Shown in pieces: positions 34,701 through 44,500 of a DNA stretch of 56,887 nt. Under the pieces are notes generated by a model. That model was given only the letters and a program-made list of their open reading frames with translations. It was not told where the DNA came from and made no database searches. The first letter of the stretch is position 1, and each line of letters opens with the position of its first letter. Both the position numbers and the translations under genes were made by a program. The stretch spans positions 1 through 56,887 of the forward strand of contig JBFXKJ010000002.1 in the NCBI GenBank assembly GCA_050173895.1, written 5' to 3'. Source of the DNA: JBCFBK01 sp050173895 (GTDB lineage: Bacteria; Bacteroidota; Bacteroidia; Bacteroidales; Prolixibacteraceae).

Positions 34701-35091
34701 GGAAGATAACTGGGCTGCTGATCTGCAGCAAACCGATGCCGGACAAAGAATGGAACAACTGAACGGAATGATCAGCAGGCTGATTGCCCTTTCTCTGGGT
34801 TATGACAGGCAGGAACAGATTGACCCGGACATCGGCTTTTTTGACCTGGGTATGGATTCGCTGATCGCGGTAAATATCCGCAATCAGTTGCAAAAATTAA
34901 CCGGCCTGAAGCTCGAAGCAACCCTGCTCTTTAATTATGCGACCATTCATGACCTTACCCGCTGTCTTTTAAACCGGCTGTTTCCTCCTCCCCCCGCAGA
35001 AGAGCCCGAAACTGATATCGGACAGATGCAGCAGGAAGATCTGGAAAATTTTATTAACCAGGCATTTGCAGATGGGAACTATGAGCAATGA
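28780..35091 (+). CDS. Type I PKS, KS-AT-DH-cMT-KR-ACP (PKS2)
   Basis: 2103 residues from the ATG at 28780 (an upstream TTG is less likely). An N-terminal coiled-coil docking segment (KESLESRLIKSYEAIRKLQQ) precedes the KS (DTACSSS, Cys near 194), the AT with GHSIGE (about 634) and HAFH (about 736, malonyl-type), a DH with the active-site His in LADHRLAGKTVFPGTG (about 933) and Asp in LHPALIDAAFQ (about 1083), a C-methyltransferase with EVGAGTGST (about 1380), a KR (GGSGGLG, about 1730) and an ACP with LGMDSL (about 2027). No ER. The expected unit is an alpha-methylated alkene or hydroxyl. The KR catalytic Tyr position reads His (QGNHCAAN, about 1865), a variant I recall in other bacterial KRs. 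The C-terminal tail is an acidic docking segment. Confidence 0.9.
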   Translation: MEKYTKESLESRLIKSYEAIRKLQQQLSGQGHDEIAVIGMACRLPGSVNSPEAFLDFLLNKGDAIVTVPDNRAVDPDDRTIRGGFIDRPFEFDAAYFGISPNEARSMDPQQRLLLEVCHEAIERACIPISDLAGSKTGVFIGQVNNDYGQRSLRFPEKSGIDPWDFTGNIFSTTAGRISFHLGLQGPSMVVDTACSSSLVATDLAVRSLQTRQCSVAIAGGTNLILDGNIHHALQQVQALSKTGTCSPFDEDANGYVRSEGVACVILKPLSKALKDGNPVLAVIKGSAVNHDGKSNGFTAPNSASQAKLIREAIRRSGLLPDQVTCIEAHGTGTRIGDPIEMEALAETYLAERRPGHRLYIGSVKSNIGHTECTAGIAGLMKAVLMIKNRMILPNIHFQKPNPLISWHPDVVIPTEPAEISDELACVAVSSFGFSGTNAHVILAAGPPSPAEAAGRSLNILLISAKQKESLKAGLQAYIDFLKQTPAGWEDICRTAATGKTHYPFRLAVLAKNKSQAAAILQACLEKGRHAQVLENHVSVPPGVTFAFTGQGSQHTGMGKDLYHHYPAFREALDFCDALFRDELDISIRQCMFEEESAELLQQTRIAQPAIFSYGYALCALLTDMGIRAHSVMGHSIGEFAAACHAGILSPEDAVKLVAARSRLMQQMPQGGKMAAVFAGAAPVVQEIASYKEVSVAAFNSPQQTVISGRGDQVAEIVSRLGKRGIRSKYMAVNHAFHSPDMTAMVPAFAQIAGEVSHQAPGLNFISCLEPGTLPSAEYWARHILAPVRFWDGLAKAGRETALILETGASPHLTGIAGMVSPPFNTPVIPVSDKRGDELQAFDLALCKMHIAGINVHWKNVFPAGAWTPVDLPVYRWNHKLFRKEKPQWSGRSGIRQEKQLHPLLGSLIDVPETQELRFQNVLVPGKISWLADHRLAGKTVFPGTGYLEIARAVPAFLNKAACVCDLILSAPMEIPDGGIEIQTLVRNDKISIFSHPEGKQWVLHASCRIVNPAHPDIPPFTNELQELHFAPDHFYASCHELGIDYGPAFRGLQKIKGSEGTLTAEVSLPVPENGYYLHPALIDAAFQAYGAWLLSSEKSAYLPMEMQSVWQFADLPPTIMVMIRETFHSPRLKKADVSFFSQAGQPLAHIRGLSLIRTTISIRHLPDHCLYREISVEKPAAVLISGKDIMNIDPELFSEDEKNEIRSVYEQYLRLNSFAAAYIACQLREMGIRLKAGDLTGSRMLISRYSPAPSLKRYIERLFGVLADNGILEATPEDGVFRVIREPAQQDVQTVYRLMREQLAGCRAEAALLDQCASKIAAVVGGQEAPLSVLFPEGNTGAVNELYHTLPFRAMHRLTAQVTSRILSAAGKNARIIEVGAGTGSTSEFILPLCPEGTRYLYTDISPLFLTEAKEKFAPYQFVGYAPLDIEKDVRAQGFTQEYDILIAANVLHATKDLKATFGEVRKLLRPGGLLVMVEGTTVMPWLDLVFGLTKEWWGFRDTGLRSQHILLKAAQWTAFLQENGFGDIRAFQPESAGEQSMTAQAVILAKCLPSAGKGRHAVAGVENNRLASQVAGMLHCNVTAAGETASLAEQAEANMETFTWFCDQPSEDDQALISACCEVSRLVKLPGTARLRIVLRKNRLLMAALKGIVRTMRLEYPDIQPKLIFIPGQDPDAEDLIREILACDGEETAVMERGICRLERLVTAEVNLSETEILPVSSEGAYLITGGSGGLGLHFAEWLCHHRAGEVILTSRKQPDEDRLAKLPGKVSWLACDLGDEKQVMRLFRQIKAGQLPLKGVIHAAGVTADAALMNQDKDHFERVFRAKVAGTRNLIREAKDLSLRFFVAFSSSAATLGMQGQGNHCAANAVMEEILRQAGPFCPIVRVINWGAWANTGAADSRIEEIARRQGMKPISPEEGSRILETALTAGYSNLAAFQVDWTRYRQAFGSRPFLEQVTAQKYGAGKPSLQEDNWAADLQQTDAGQRMEQLNGMISRLIALSLGYDRQEQIDPDIGFFDLGMDSLIAVNIRNQLQKLTGLKLEATLLFNYATIHDLTRCLLNRLFPPPPAEEPETDIGQMQQEDLENFINQAFADGNYEQ

Positions 35092-38000
35092 ACAAAACAG
35101 CGATGCGCTGAAGAAAGCGGCAATCATCATCCGGCATCTGCAAAACAAAATTGCCGGGCTGGAAAAAAAACAGAACGTTCCGGTTGCTGTTATCGGAATG
35201 GCATGCCGTTTTCCCGGCGAAAGCAACTCGCCCGCCCGGTTTTGGGAAAACCTGAAGCGGGGCTTCGATGCCCGCGGGGAAATTCCAACCGAACGATTTG
35301 ATATCAGCCGTTTTTATCATCCAGAAAATCAGCCGGGAACCATTCTTTCCCGTTATGGAGCCTTCATCAGGGGCCATGACCTTTTCGACGCGGAATATTT
35401 TGGGATCTCCTCGCGTGAAGCCGCACGCATGGACCCGCAGCAACGGATTCTGCTTGAGGTGACCGTCGAAGCGCTGGAAGATGCCGCAATCGGTATGAAC
35501 TCGCTCAGCGGCTCACAAACCGGCGTATTCATCGGTTGCATGGGACATGACTTTTACGAGTTGAGCAGCGAATGCGAGCCCGCCGATATCCATACCGGAA
35601 CCGGAACCTCGCTCAGTGTTCTGTCGGGGCGGATCTCCTATCTGCTCAATCTCCGCGGACCGTCCATGACGATCGACACGGCCTGTTCCTCCTCGCTGGT
35701 TTCCGTGTGCAATGCAGTTCAAAGCCTGCGAAATCTGCAATGCGACTGTGCCATAGCAGGAGGGGTAAACCTGATCCTCTCGCCTACCATCTACCAGATC
35801 GAAAGCAGAAATCAGATGCTGGCACCCGACGGACACTGTAAACCTTTCGACGATCAGGCAAACGGATTTTTGCGGGGAGAAGGCTGCGGTGTAATTGTTT
35901 TGAAGCGTCTCAACGACGCGCTCCGGGACGGCGACCGTATTCTCGCAGTGATCCGTGGCTGCGCCGTAAACCATAACGGGAAAAGCGGCGCGCTGATGGT
36001 CCCTTCCGGAATGGCACAGGAAGCCCTGATCAGACAAGCCCTCCGGGATGCAGACACCGATCCTTCTCAGATCGGCTTCATCGAAGCACACGGAACGGGA
36101 ACAGCCCTGGGAGATCCCATTGAAGTAAATGCTCTGGAGGCTGTCTATGGAAAGTCGGGCACCGGAGCACTGCTGATCGGATCGGTGAAAAGCAACATGG
36201 GCCACCTGGAAGGAGCGGCCGGCATTGCCGGTCTGATGAAAGCCATTCTCGCCGTCCGTCACCGGGAACTTCCTCCCAGCATCCATGTGGAGAAACTGAA
36301 CCGGCATATCGACTGGGAAAACATTCGCGTTCGGGTCAACACGTTTCTCAGCCCCCTCGGTCAAGACCGTATGGCGGCTGTGAGCAGCTTTGGATTCAGC
36401 GGCACCAATGCCCACCTGATCCTGTCGCCGTACGAAGGCGATGACAGACCGGGCAACAGACAATTACCTGTTTCGGCGCTGCTTATCTCAGCGAAAAGTG
36501 AACAGGCGCTGCAAAACTACCTGATCCGTTACGAAAGCTATCTGGCACAGACAAAAGAACCCTGGCCCGATATCTGTTATACCGCTGCCATTGGGCGCAG
36601 CCATCATCCTTTCCGCATTGCTTTCCTGGCCGGGAGCACAGAAGAAGCGCTTCTGCTGATCAGCGATTACCGAAAGGGAGTGAGGAATGAAAAGATATGT
36701 TGCACGGAACACATCGGCCTGAAAGGCTCCGGCGACATGTACGACAGGATCGGGGACTGGATAAAGGGAGCCGATGTCGACTGGCAGCAAATCTTCGGAG
36801 CAAAGGCAGCAGCAAAAACCGAAATCCCGGGATATCCGTGGGAACACCGTCGTTATTGGCTGAAACAGGCCGTGGAAAAGCCACTGCTCCCTGCCGGACA
36901 TATCTATATCCGCAGCCGGAAAACGGTCACTCCACAGCCCGGCGATCTGCAAAAGATCTTTTTGATTTTCACAGGAGGGGCAACTTGCCTGCCGGCGCTG
37001 AAGGAACCGTTCTTTCCTTTGGCAGCGACTATCGATGAGGCGCAACGTGCAGTCATCGTACACAGAACCACCCCTCAGGATAAAGAACGGGATTTCCTTC
37101 CTGCAGAGACGCTGCTCCCGGTATGCCAAAAACTGATCGGTGAAAACAGGGTCAAAAAAACCGATGTCATCCTCGTTACCGGCGATCCTGACGAAAACCA
37201 CTTCCCCTTATTGTATGCCATGAATGGTATGCTCGGTTCCCTGCGGACTGAAAGGCCGGAATACGCAGGAGGGGTGGCGATGGTTCCCAACGACATGGCA
37301 CCGGAGAAACTAAATGACGTATTGCAGTACCTTCAGCAAAACAGTGACAGTTGCCTGCTCAGCGATCACCGGCAGTGTTTTCAGATCGGCTTGCAGCAAA
37401 TGACCGGGAAGGTCAGCGCCGATGCTTTCCGTCTGCCACAGGGTGTGATCGTGATCGTCGGGGGAAATGGCTTCATCGGCAGCCATTTTATGGATGCGCT
37501 TATCGCACAAGGGGCAAGAGAGTTTTTGATCACCTCCAGGAACCCGGGAAAACCCGCCGCCGGCCGTGATGGCACCCGCATCACCCCCTTCCGGATGGAT
37601 CCTGCAAACAGCCGTGACTGGGAACGGTTAAAAGACGCAATCGGAGGAAAAAGGCCGGGGATGCTGATCCATGCAGCCGGCCATTACACCCACCGGTTGA
37701 CGGAGCAGATGCAGCCCACCGACATCAGGGAGCTAAGCCGGGAAAAGACAGAAGGGGGAAATCACTTACTGAAGTGGTGTCTTGAGCTACGCCCCGAACA
37801 GGTGATCCTGAACTCGTCGGCCGTGTCGGTGACCGGTGCCCCCTACCTGGGCCACTATGCCTTTGCCAATGGATATCTTGACGGGATAGGTCATGCGCTG
37901 AATGCAGAAGGGATACCTGCCACGGTTATAAACTGGGGAGGATGGCAGGGAAGCGGAATGCTGGCCGATGCGTCAGTCACCAGGTTTCAGGAGCAATACG

Positions 38001-38515
38001 GTTTTTATGCTCTGCCTGCGGAGCAACTGGTCACGGCAGCGCTTGGACTGGCAGGATCCGGTATCGGCCAGGCAGCAGTGATGCATATTGACTGGGCAAA
38101 ATTCAGATCCGTTACCCAATTCAACCGTTTAAGCTGGTATTTCGACGAAATGCCGGAAGACGGCCCGTCCGGGCTGAAGAAGGACGCCACGCGAAGCCGC
38201 CATGAAGTTCTGGAGATTGTAACACGGCTGAGCAGGGAGAAGCTCCAAATGCCTCCCGGGCGGCAACCCGACATCAATCTGGCATTCGAAGAGATGGGCT
38301 TCGATTCGCTGATGTCGGTCGAACTGATCCAGGACCTCCGGAAGGAGTTCGGTCTGGACCTTTCAGTTACGCTGTTATTTGAGTATTCCACCATAAACCA
38401 GGTTGCCTCACACCTGTATGAGCAGATGCAACCCTCATCAAACGACAATGAAAGCTGGAGCCTGGATGAAATTGAGGCGAAGCTGAATAAAAAACTGAAC
38501 AAGGATGGCATTTGA
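35081..38515 (+). CDS. Type I PKS without acyltransferase, KS-KR-ACP (PKS3)
   Basis: 1144 residues from the ATG at 35081 (upstream ATG 35072 and TTG 35066 are alternatives), overlapping the PKS2 end by 11 bases. Order: docking helix (DALKKAAIIIRHLQNKIAGL), complete KS (DTACSSS, Cys near 203; EAHGTGTA; KSNMGHLE), then about 100 residues of KS-AT linker that run straight into the post-AT motif PGYPWEHRRYW (about 582). No GQG or GHSxG motif exists, so the AT is absent. The KR follows (VGGNGFIGS near 793; SSAVS and HYAFANGY with Tyr near 926), then an ACP (MGFDSLMS, Ser near 1077) and a C-terminal docking helix (DEIEAKLNKKLNK). The AT activity must come from another protein or from a neighbouring module. 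Confidence 0.88.
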   Translation: MSNEQNSDALKKAAIIIRHLQNKIAGLEKKQNVPVAVIGMACRFPGESNSPARFWENLKRGFDARGEIPTERFDISRFYHPENQPGTILSRYGAFIRGHDLFDAEYFGISSREAARMDPQQRILLEVTVEALEDAAIGMNSLSGSQTGVFIGCMGHDFYELSSECEPADIHTGTGTSLSVLSGRISYLLNLRGPSMTIDTACSSSLVSVCNAVQSLRNLQCDCAIAGGVNLILSPTIYQIESRNQMLAPDGHCKPFDDQANGFLRGEGCGVIVLKRLNDALRDGDRILAVIRGCAVNHNGKSGALMVPSGMAQEALIRQALRDADTDPSQIGFIEAHGTGTALGDPIEVNALEAVYGKSGTGALLIGSVKSNMGHLEGAAGIAGLMKAILAVRHRELPPSIHVEKLNRHIDWENIRVRVNTFLSPLGQDRMAAVSSFGFSGTNAHLILSPYEGDDRPGNRQLPVSALLISAKSEQALQNYLIRYESYLAQTKEPWPDICYTAAIGRSHHPFRIAFLAGSTEEALLLISDYRKGVRNEKICCTEHIGLKGSGDMYDRIGDWIKGADVDWQQIFGAKAAAKTEIPGYPWEHRRYWLKQAVEKPLLPAGHIYIRSRKTVTPQPGDLQKIFLIFTGGATCLPALKEPFFPLAATIDEAQRAVIVHRTTPQDKERDFLPAETLLPVCQKLIGENRVKKTDVILVTGDPDENHFPLLYAMNGMLGSLRTERPEYAGGVAMVPNDMAPEKLNDVLQYLQQNSDSCLLSDHRQCFQIGLQQMTGKVSADAFRLPQGVIVIVGGNGFIGSHFMDALIAQGAREFLITSRNPGKPAAGRDGTRITPFRMDPANSRDWERLKDAIGGKRPGMLIHAAGHYTHRLTEQMQPTDIRELSREKTEGGNHLLKWCLELRPEQVILNSSAVSVTGAPYLGHYAFANGYLDGIGHALNAEGIPATVINWGGWQGSGMLADASVTRFQEQYGFYALPAEQLVTAALGLAGSGIGQAAVMHIDWAKFRSVTQFNRLSWYFDEMPEDGPSGLKKDATRSRHEVLEIVTRLSREKLQMPPGRQPDINLAFEEMGFDSLMSVELIQDLRKEFGLDLSVTLLFEYSTINQVASHLYEQMQPSSNDNESWSLDEIEAKLNKKLNKDGI

Positions 38516-41500
38516 CGAACAACGATACAGAGACTTGCTGACGAGGGCCTGGAAACGGATACAGGAACTTGAAGATTTAACGCAGAAAGAACAGAAGGAT
38601 GATATTGCCATTGTGGGAACGGCATTCCGGTTTCCGGGGGATGCCAGGGATGAATCATCTTTTTGGGAAATGCTGACCAGCGGGCACGACGTCATCGGTC
38701 AGCTTCCGGAAAGGCGCTGGGACAGCGCCTATGACGGGATGTCGGCCTATTACGGAGGTTACCTGCATTCGGTTTATGATTTTGATTTCCGCTTTTTCGG
38801 CTTTGCTCCCGAAGAAGCGGAATGGACCGACCCGCAGCAGCGCCTGATGCTGGAGATTTCAGCCGAAGCCATCACGCACGCCGGTTACAGCATAAAAGAG
38901 CTGTCGGAAAGCAAAACAGGGGTTTTTGTGGGTGTGGCCAAAAACAATTACAGCGACGTGCCTGCCGAAGAAATCACGGAATACCTGGCTACCGGGAGCA
39001 GTGCGGCCTCCGTTGCCGGGCGGATCTCCTATTTCTTTAATTTTCATGGGCCTTCGGTAAGTATCGATACCACCTGTTCTTCCTCCTTAACGGCCATCTA
39101 TCAGGCTGTGAACAGCCTGAATGCCAATGACTGCGAGCTGGCTCTGGCCGGCGGCATCAACCTGATCCTTCAGCCGGAAGGGCATATCGGCTTCGACCGG
39201 CTGGGTATTGTTTCCCCCAGCCACCGCTGCAGTCCCTTTGATGCGCATTCGGATGGGATCGTCCGGGCTGAAGGATGCGGAGTGATCGTTCTCAAAAGGC
39301 TGAGCAAGGCCCTCTCTGACAAAGACAGGATATTGGGCGTGATCAGGGGGATCGCGGTTAACCATGACGGGAGCAGCAACGGTTTTACCGCTCCAAGCCG
39401 CAAAGCACAGTCGGAAGTGATTGCCGCGGCTTTGAAAAACGCAGGAACCAGCCCTGCCGAAGTGACCTATGTCGAAGCACACGGCACCGGCACAGCTCTG
39501 GGCGACATCATCGAATTACAGGCCTTGAACGATGCTTACGGCATTTCTCGCGCGGAAGCCGGCGACCTGCTGATCGGTTCCGTGAAGGCGAATATCGGGC
39601 ACAGCGAGTTTGCAGCCGGAATGGCAGGATTGATTAAAATCCTTTTGTGCTTCCGGAATGAAAACATTCCCGCACAGATCAACTTTAGCAGCCCCACTCC
39701 CCGCTTTAACTGGGATCATTCAGGGCTTCAGGTTGCCCGGCAGACCCCCTGGCTTCGCAGCAGCAGAAAAAGGATTGCCGGGATCAGCAGCTTCGGGATC
39801 ACCGGCACCAATGTACATATGATCATCGAAGAACCACCCGCACGGGAGTTGTCCGGCACAGAAGCCCCCCAATGGCTGACCCTGGCGCTGTCGGCAAAGT
39901 CGCCCGCCGCGCTTGCCGCCTGGATGCAACAGTTGCAGCAACGGCTTGAGCAGGCCGCAACCTCCGGCGAATTGTACCGGCTGTTGTACCGCGTTCAGCG
40001 GATCAACAGCCACTTTCCTGCCCGCACGCTGCTGGTAGCGGCAAGCCGGGATGAGCTGATTCAAAGGGCAGGCCGCGCGATCAGCAAGGGAGTCCCTTCT
40101 CCGCACAACCGGCTGCAGGTACCCAAAATGATCTTTGTATTCCCGGGCCAGGGTGCGCAATACCCGGGAATGGGGCGGACTCTGTTGCAAAAATTTCCGG
40201 CTTTCAGCGAGGCATTCAGCAACTGCCGGAAATTGATCCTGTCGTACGGTGGACCAGACATCGGGATCTTGCTGATGCAAAAGGAAGAAGATCGTTTTCG
40301 GAAAACGGACATTCAGTACCTGTTGTTTGCCTGGCAATATGCCACGGCCAGCTTATGGATGTCGTTCGGCTGGATGCCCGACGCAGTGATGGGGCTGAGC
40401 ATGGGCGAACTCACGGCATCCTGCATCAGCGGCCTGCTCTCGCTCGAAGAGACCGTCCGGATCCTGACTATCCGCACCGGAACGCTGCAGAATATGGAAA
40501 CCGGCAAATACGCTATGGCCATACTGGAAGCCTCTGAAGAAGAACTGAACGGCCGGCTGCCGCTTTACGGAGGGCAAATTGAGATATCCGTTTACGGCAG
40601 TCAGCACTCGCATGTTGTTTCCGGTCCCGCAGCCATGGTCGAAGCCCTCGTTGAAAGTTTTGAGGCAGAGAACCGTTTTGCACGCAAAATAGCCACATCG
40701 GTGGTCAGTCACTGCCGGGAGGTGGAACCATACATGCCTTCCATGGTGAGCCGGATCGGAATGGTAACGGCATCAAAGCAGCAAGTTCCGCTTTTTTCGA
40801 CGTCCGTGACGGACTGGTGGGACCGAACGCCCGACGCAACCTACTGGCACGGCAACGTTCGCCGGCCGGTTTCCTTTGCCCGGTCGGCCGAAGCCTTGCT
40901 CCGGGAGGGCTTCAACATCTTTGTTGAGATGAATCCGCATCCGGGTATTTCCTATAATCTTGCCGAAATCGCCGCACAAACGCAGCAGAAGATAGTACAT
41001 GTCGCTTCATCCTACCGGACGGAAGATGAATATGAAACGTTTCTGGGGCAAATGGAGCTTCTTTACAAAGCTGGCAGGGAGCCGCAATGGGAGTGCCTTT
41101 TCCCGCAAGCGGCCCCGTTTGCAGAGATTCCCCTGCCCGCCTGGGACAAAAGGACCTTTAAGAGGGAATATGGAAGAAAGTACCGGCAGGAGCAGAAAGA
41201 AGCACTGCTCCACATACCCGGCTGGGAAGTATGGAAGGATGAGCAGCAGCCCGCCGGCACTGAACAGGTCGTCCTTTACGGGGATTTTTCAATCCCTGTT
41301 CAATCCCGGGACTTCATAATTGCGCCTGAGATAACGGATCTGCAGGGAAATGAACCGGTCCGGATTGTAACCGATATCAGCCGGCTAAAGGATCCGGAAA
41401 CTTTTATCCATGTACTCGGGCAGTTAAGAAGCTGTTCAGAAAAAACCGGTACCGTGGACTGGATCCTGCTACAGCCTATAAACAGCAGTTTGGGCGCCGG

Positions 41501-44500
41501 GGCGCGCGATGCTGAAACCCGCGATGCCGGGGCCAGCGATGCTGAGGCCCGTGCAGCCCTGGCAGCCAAACTCGCCGAAGTGGCTGCGGCTGAAGAAGAC
41601 TGGCTCCGTGTCCGGGTGGTTGAAACCGCAGGGAATAACCGGCCCGGTTTCCTGGAAAACGAGATCCGGCTACCCTTCGACCGTTTTAGCCATGTCAGGC
41701 TGGATGGGAACCGGAGGATGGTGCCTTCCCTGCGTGTGATGGACCATCCGGGGCAGGCTTTTGTGCCCGACAACGAAGGAATTTACCTGATCAGCGGCGG
41801 TACGGGGGGCGTCGGCCTCCAAACGGCCTTATTTCTGGCAGCAAAAGGTACCCGTCGCATTACGCTGTTAAGCCGTGGCCATAAACGCACAGACGAACGG
41901 GACAGCCTTTCTCCCGACCGGCTGGCGATGACAGAACTGGAAAAGACCATCCCTGTTCTGGAATACCTGCGTGCCGATATCTCCGACCGTGCGGCCATGA
42001 TCCGCACACTGGAGGAGCTTCGTCGAAAGTATGGCCGTATTTCAGGCGTTTTTCATTGTGCGGGAGTCTTTGGGGAAGCATTTATTCGTGACCTCAGGGC
42101 CGGTGAAGCGGAAAAAGCGATGGCTGCAAAAGTCGAAGGCGCCCTGCTTCTCCATGAGCTGACCCTTGCCGATAAACCCACGCATTTCGTGCTCTACTCG
42201 TCGGTCTCATCGCTGTTCAATACGCCAAGCCTCGGGATCTACTCGGCGTCGAACGCTTTTCTCAATGCGTTTGCAGAATGGAGGAAAAAACAAAATCTGC
42301 CCGCCTTATCGGTCGTCTGGTCGCTGTGGAAAGAAAGCGGCATCGCTTTTGAAAAAGGACAGGCGGCCGATATGGCCTTCAAAGCTCTTAGCAACAAAGA
42401 GATACACCAGGTACTCGAAAAAACGCTGAATTCCGCGGAAGCGGTCATCGTGGCCGGCCGCATAAACGACTCCCCCGCTTTCGCAGCTGTCCTGGACTCG
42501 GCGCCTTTCATCAGCGGCATCAAAGCCGGGCAGGATTCTTTCGCCCCGGTCACAGAACCCGGTTTGTCAGATCGCCGGGGAAATGATACCCGGGGAGTGA
42601 TCAGGGCAATATGGGCGGAATATCTTGGACACGAGCTCATCAGCGAAGAGGATAACTTTTTTCATCTGGGAGGCAACTCCATCCTGGCCACCCGGATCAC
42701 GAACCGCATCAAAAGCGCTTTCCCCGGTCTCTCGCTCACGGTTGCCGATGTGCTGCGGTCGCTCACAATAGCAAGACTGGCAGAACTGGCCGATTCACGC
42801 ATGAACGCCGGAAAGAATGAAACAGAACTGCACATCCGCCCGCTTGCAAAGCAGGATCGTTACCCCGCCTCCAATGAACAAAAGCGCTTCTGGCTTCAGT
42901 CAAAAACAAACGAGGATCCGTCGTTCAATAACCTCACCGGGAGTTACCGGTTAAAGGGAGCGCTGGACATTTCGGCGCTTGAACGCGCATTCAGCCTCAT
43001 CCTGGAGGAAAATGAAATTCTCCGCACAACTTATTGGGAAGAAGACGGTACACTGTTCCAGACCATTCACGATGATGCTGTTTTCCGTTTGACGCAGATA
43101 AGCTGCCCGACAGAAGAGGAAGCGCTTTCGACCCTGCATCGGGAGTTTTCATCCGAATCGCAGCTGATTTTTAAGCTGCAATCTGATTATCCGCTGAGAG
43201 GGACAGTTATCCGGATCACCTCAGACCCCAATTTGCACTACCTCCTGCTGAACATTCACCACATTGCAGCCGACGGGTGGGCGATGGGCCAGTTTACCCG
43301 GAAGCTGGACAACTATTACCGCCGTCTGCTCGGCGGAGAAGACGTCAGTGCAGCGATCCCGGCGATCTCCTACAAGGACTATTCGGCATCGCTGAGCGGG
43401 TTTCTCAACAGCGAAGCCGCGTCGCTTCACCGGGAGTACTGGAAAGATCAACTTGCCGGAGCACACAATCAGGCTTATATCAGTCCCGATCAGGAACGGA
43501 CGGCCGGCAACGATCACAAGGGAATGAAGTTGAGCGATTGTTTTTCAGCGGCGCTGACCGAAAAGTTGCAGAACTTGTCGGAACAGCAAAACAGTTCTCT
43601 TTTTACCGTGCTGCTGGCGGCATTTAAAACCTTGCTTCACAAGCTCTCCGGAGCGACCGATATCCTGGTGGGCACGGTCGTTTCGGGCCGGGAACATCCC
43701 GCTCTTGAAAACCAGATCGGAAATTTCATGAATCTCCTGCCGCTCAGAACAGAGATTGGAGGGAACGATTCCTTTACTGCCACCATCCGGTCGGTTTCGC
43801 GCAATGTGCTGGATTCGTTCGAACACCGGATCTACCCTTTCGACCGGATGCTCGAAGATCTGAAAATCACAAGGGAGCTTAGCCGGCATCCGCTTTTTGA
43901 TTACCTCTTTATTTTTCAAAACCATGAAGAAGCCGACCTGAGGCTGGAAGGGATCGAAACGGAGCGACTGCAAAGCGACCCGGAACACAGCAAGATCGAT
44001 ATCCTTTTTGAACTGCGGGTAACCGGAGGAAAAATTCAACTGAACATCGAATACAATACGGCCCTGTACCGGCAAGCGACCATCGAAAACCTGCGTGACC
44101 ACTTCGAAAATCTTCTGGAGGCGCTTTGTGAAAAGCCCGAACAAGCTTTGTGTGCGGTTAAGTTTGGCCCGGAGGAACAGCTCAGGGAACTGACCCTCGC
44201 CTTCAACAGCCCGATTGAGACGCCTGTATATCCCGACCTGTTTACGGCATTTGAAGCGGTTGCCAAAAGAAACCGGGAGGCAATTGCCGTCGTTCAGGAC
44301 AGCACGGTGCTCACCTACGAAGATCTGTTACGGCATTCGCTGACCCTGGCGGGAGAAATTGCCGCCCAATCGGACGAAGGCGAAGTGTGTCATGCCTGTG
44401 CGGGGAACTCGGCGGCACAGATCATCGCCCTGCTGGCCATTATGCGGGCGGGACGTATCTACTGCCCCCTGAACGCTGACGAAGACACAGGCACCCTTCG

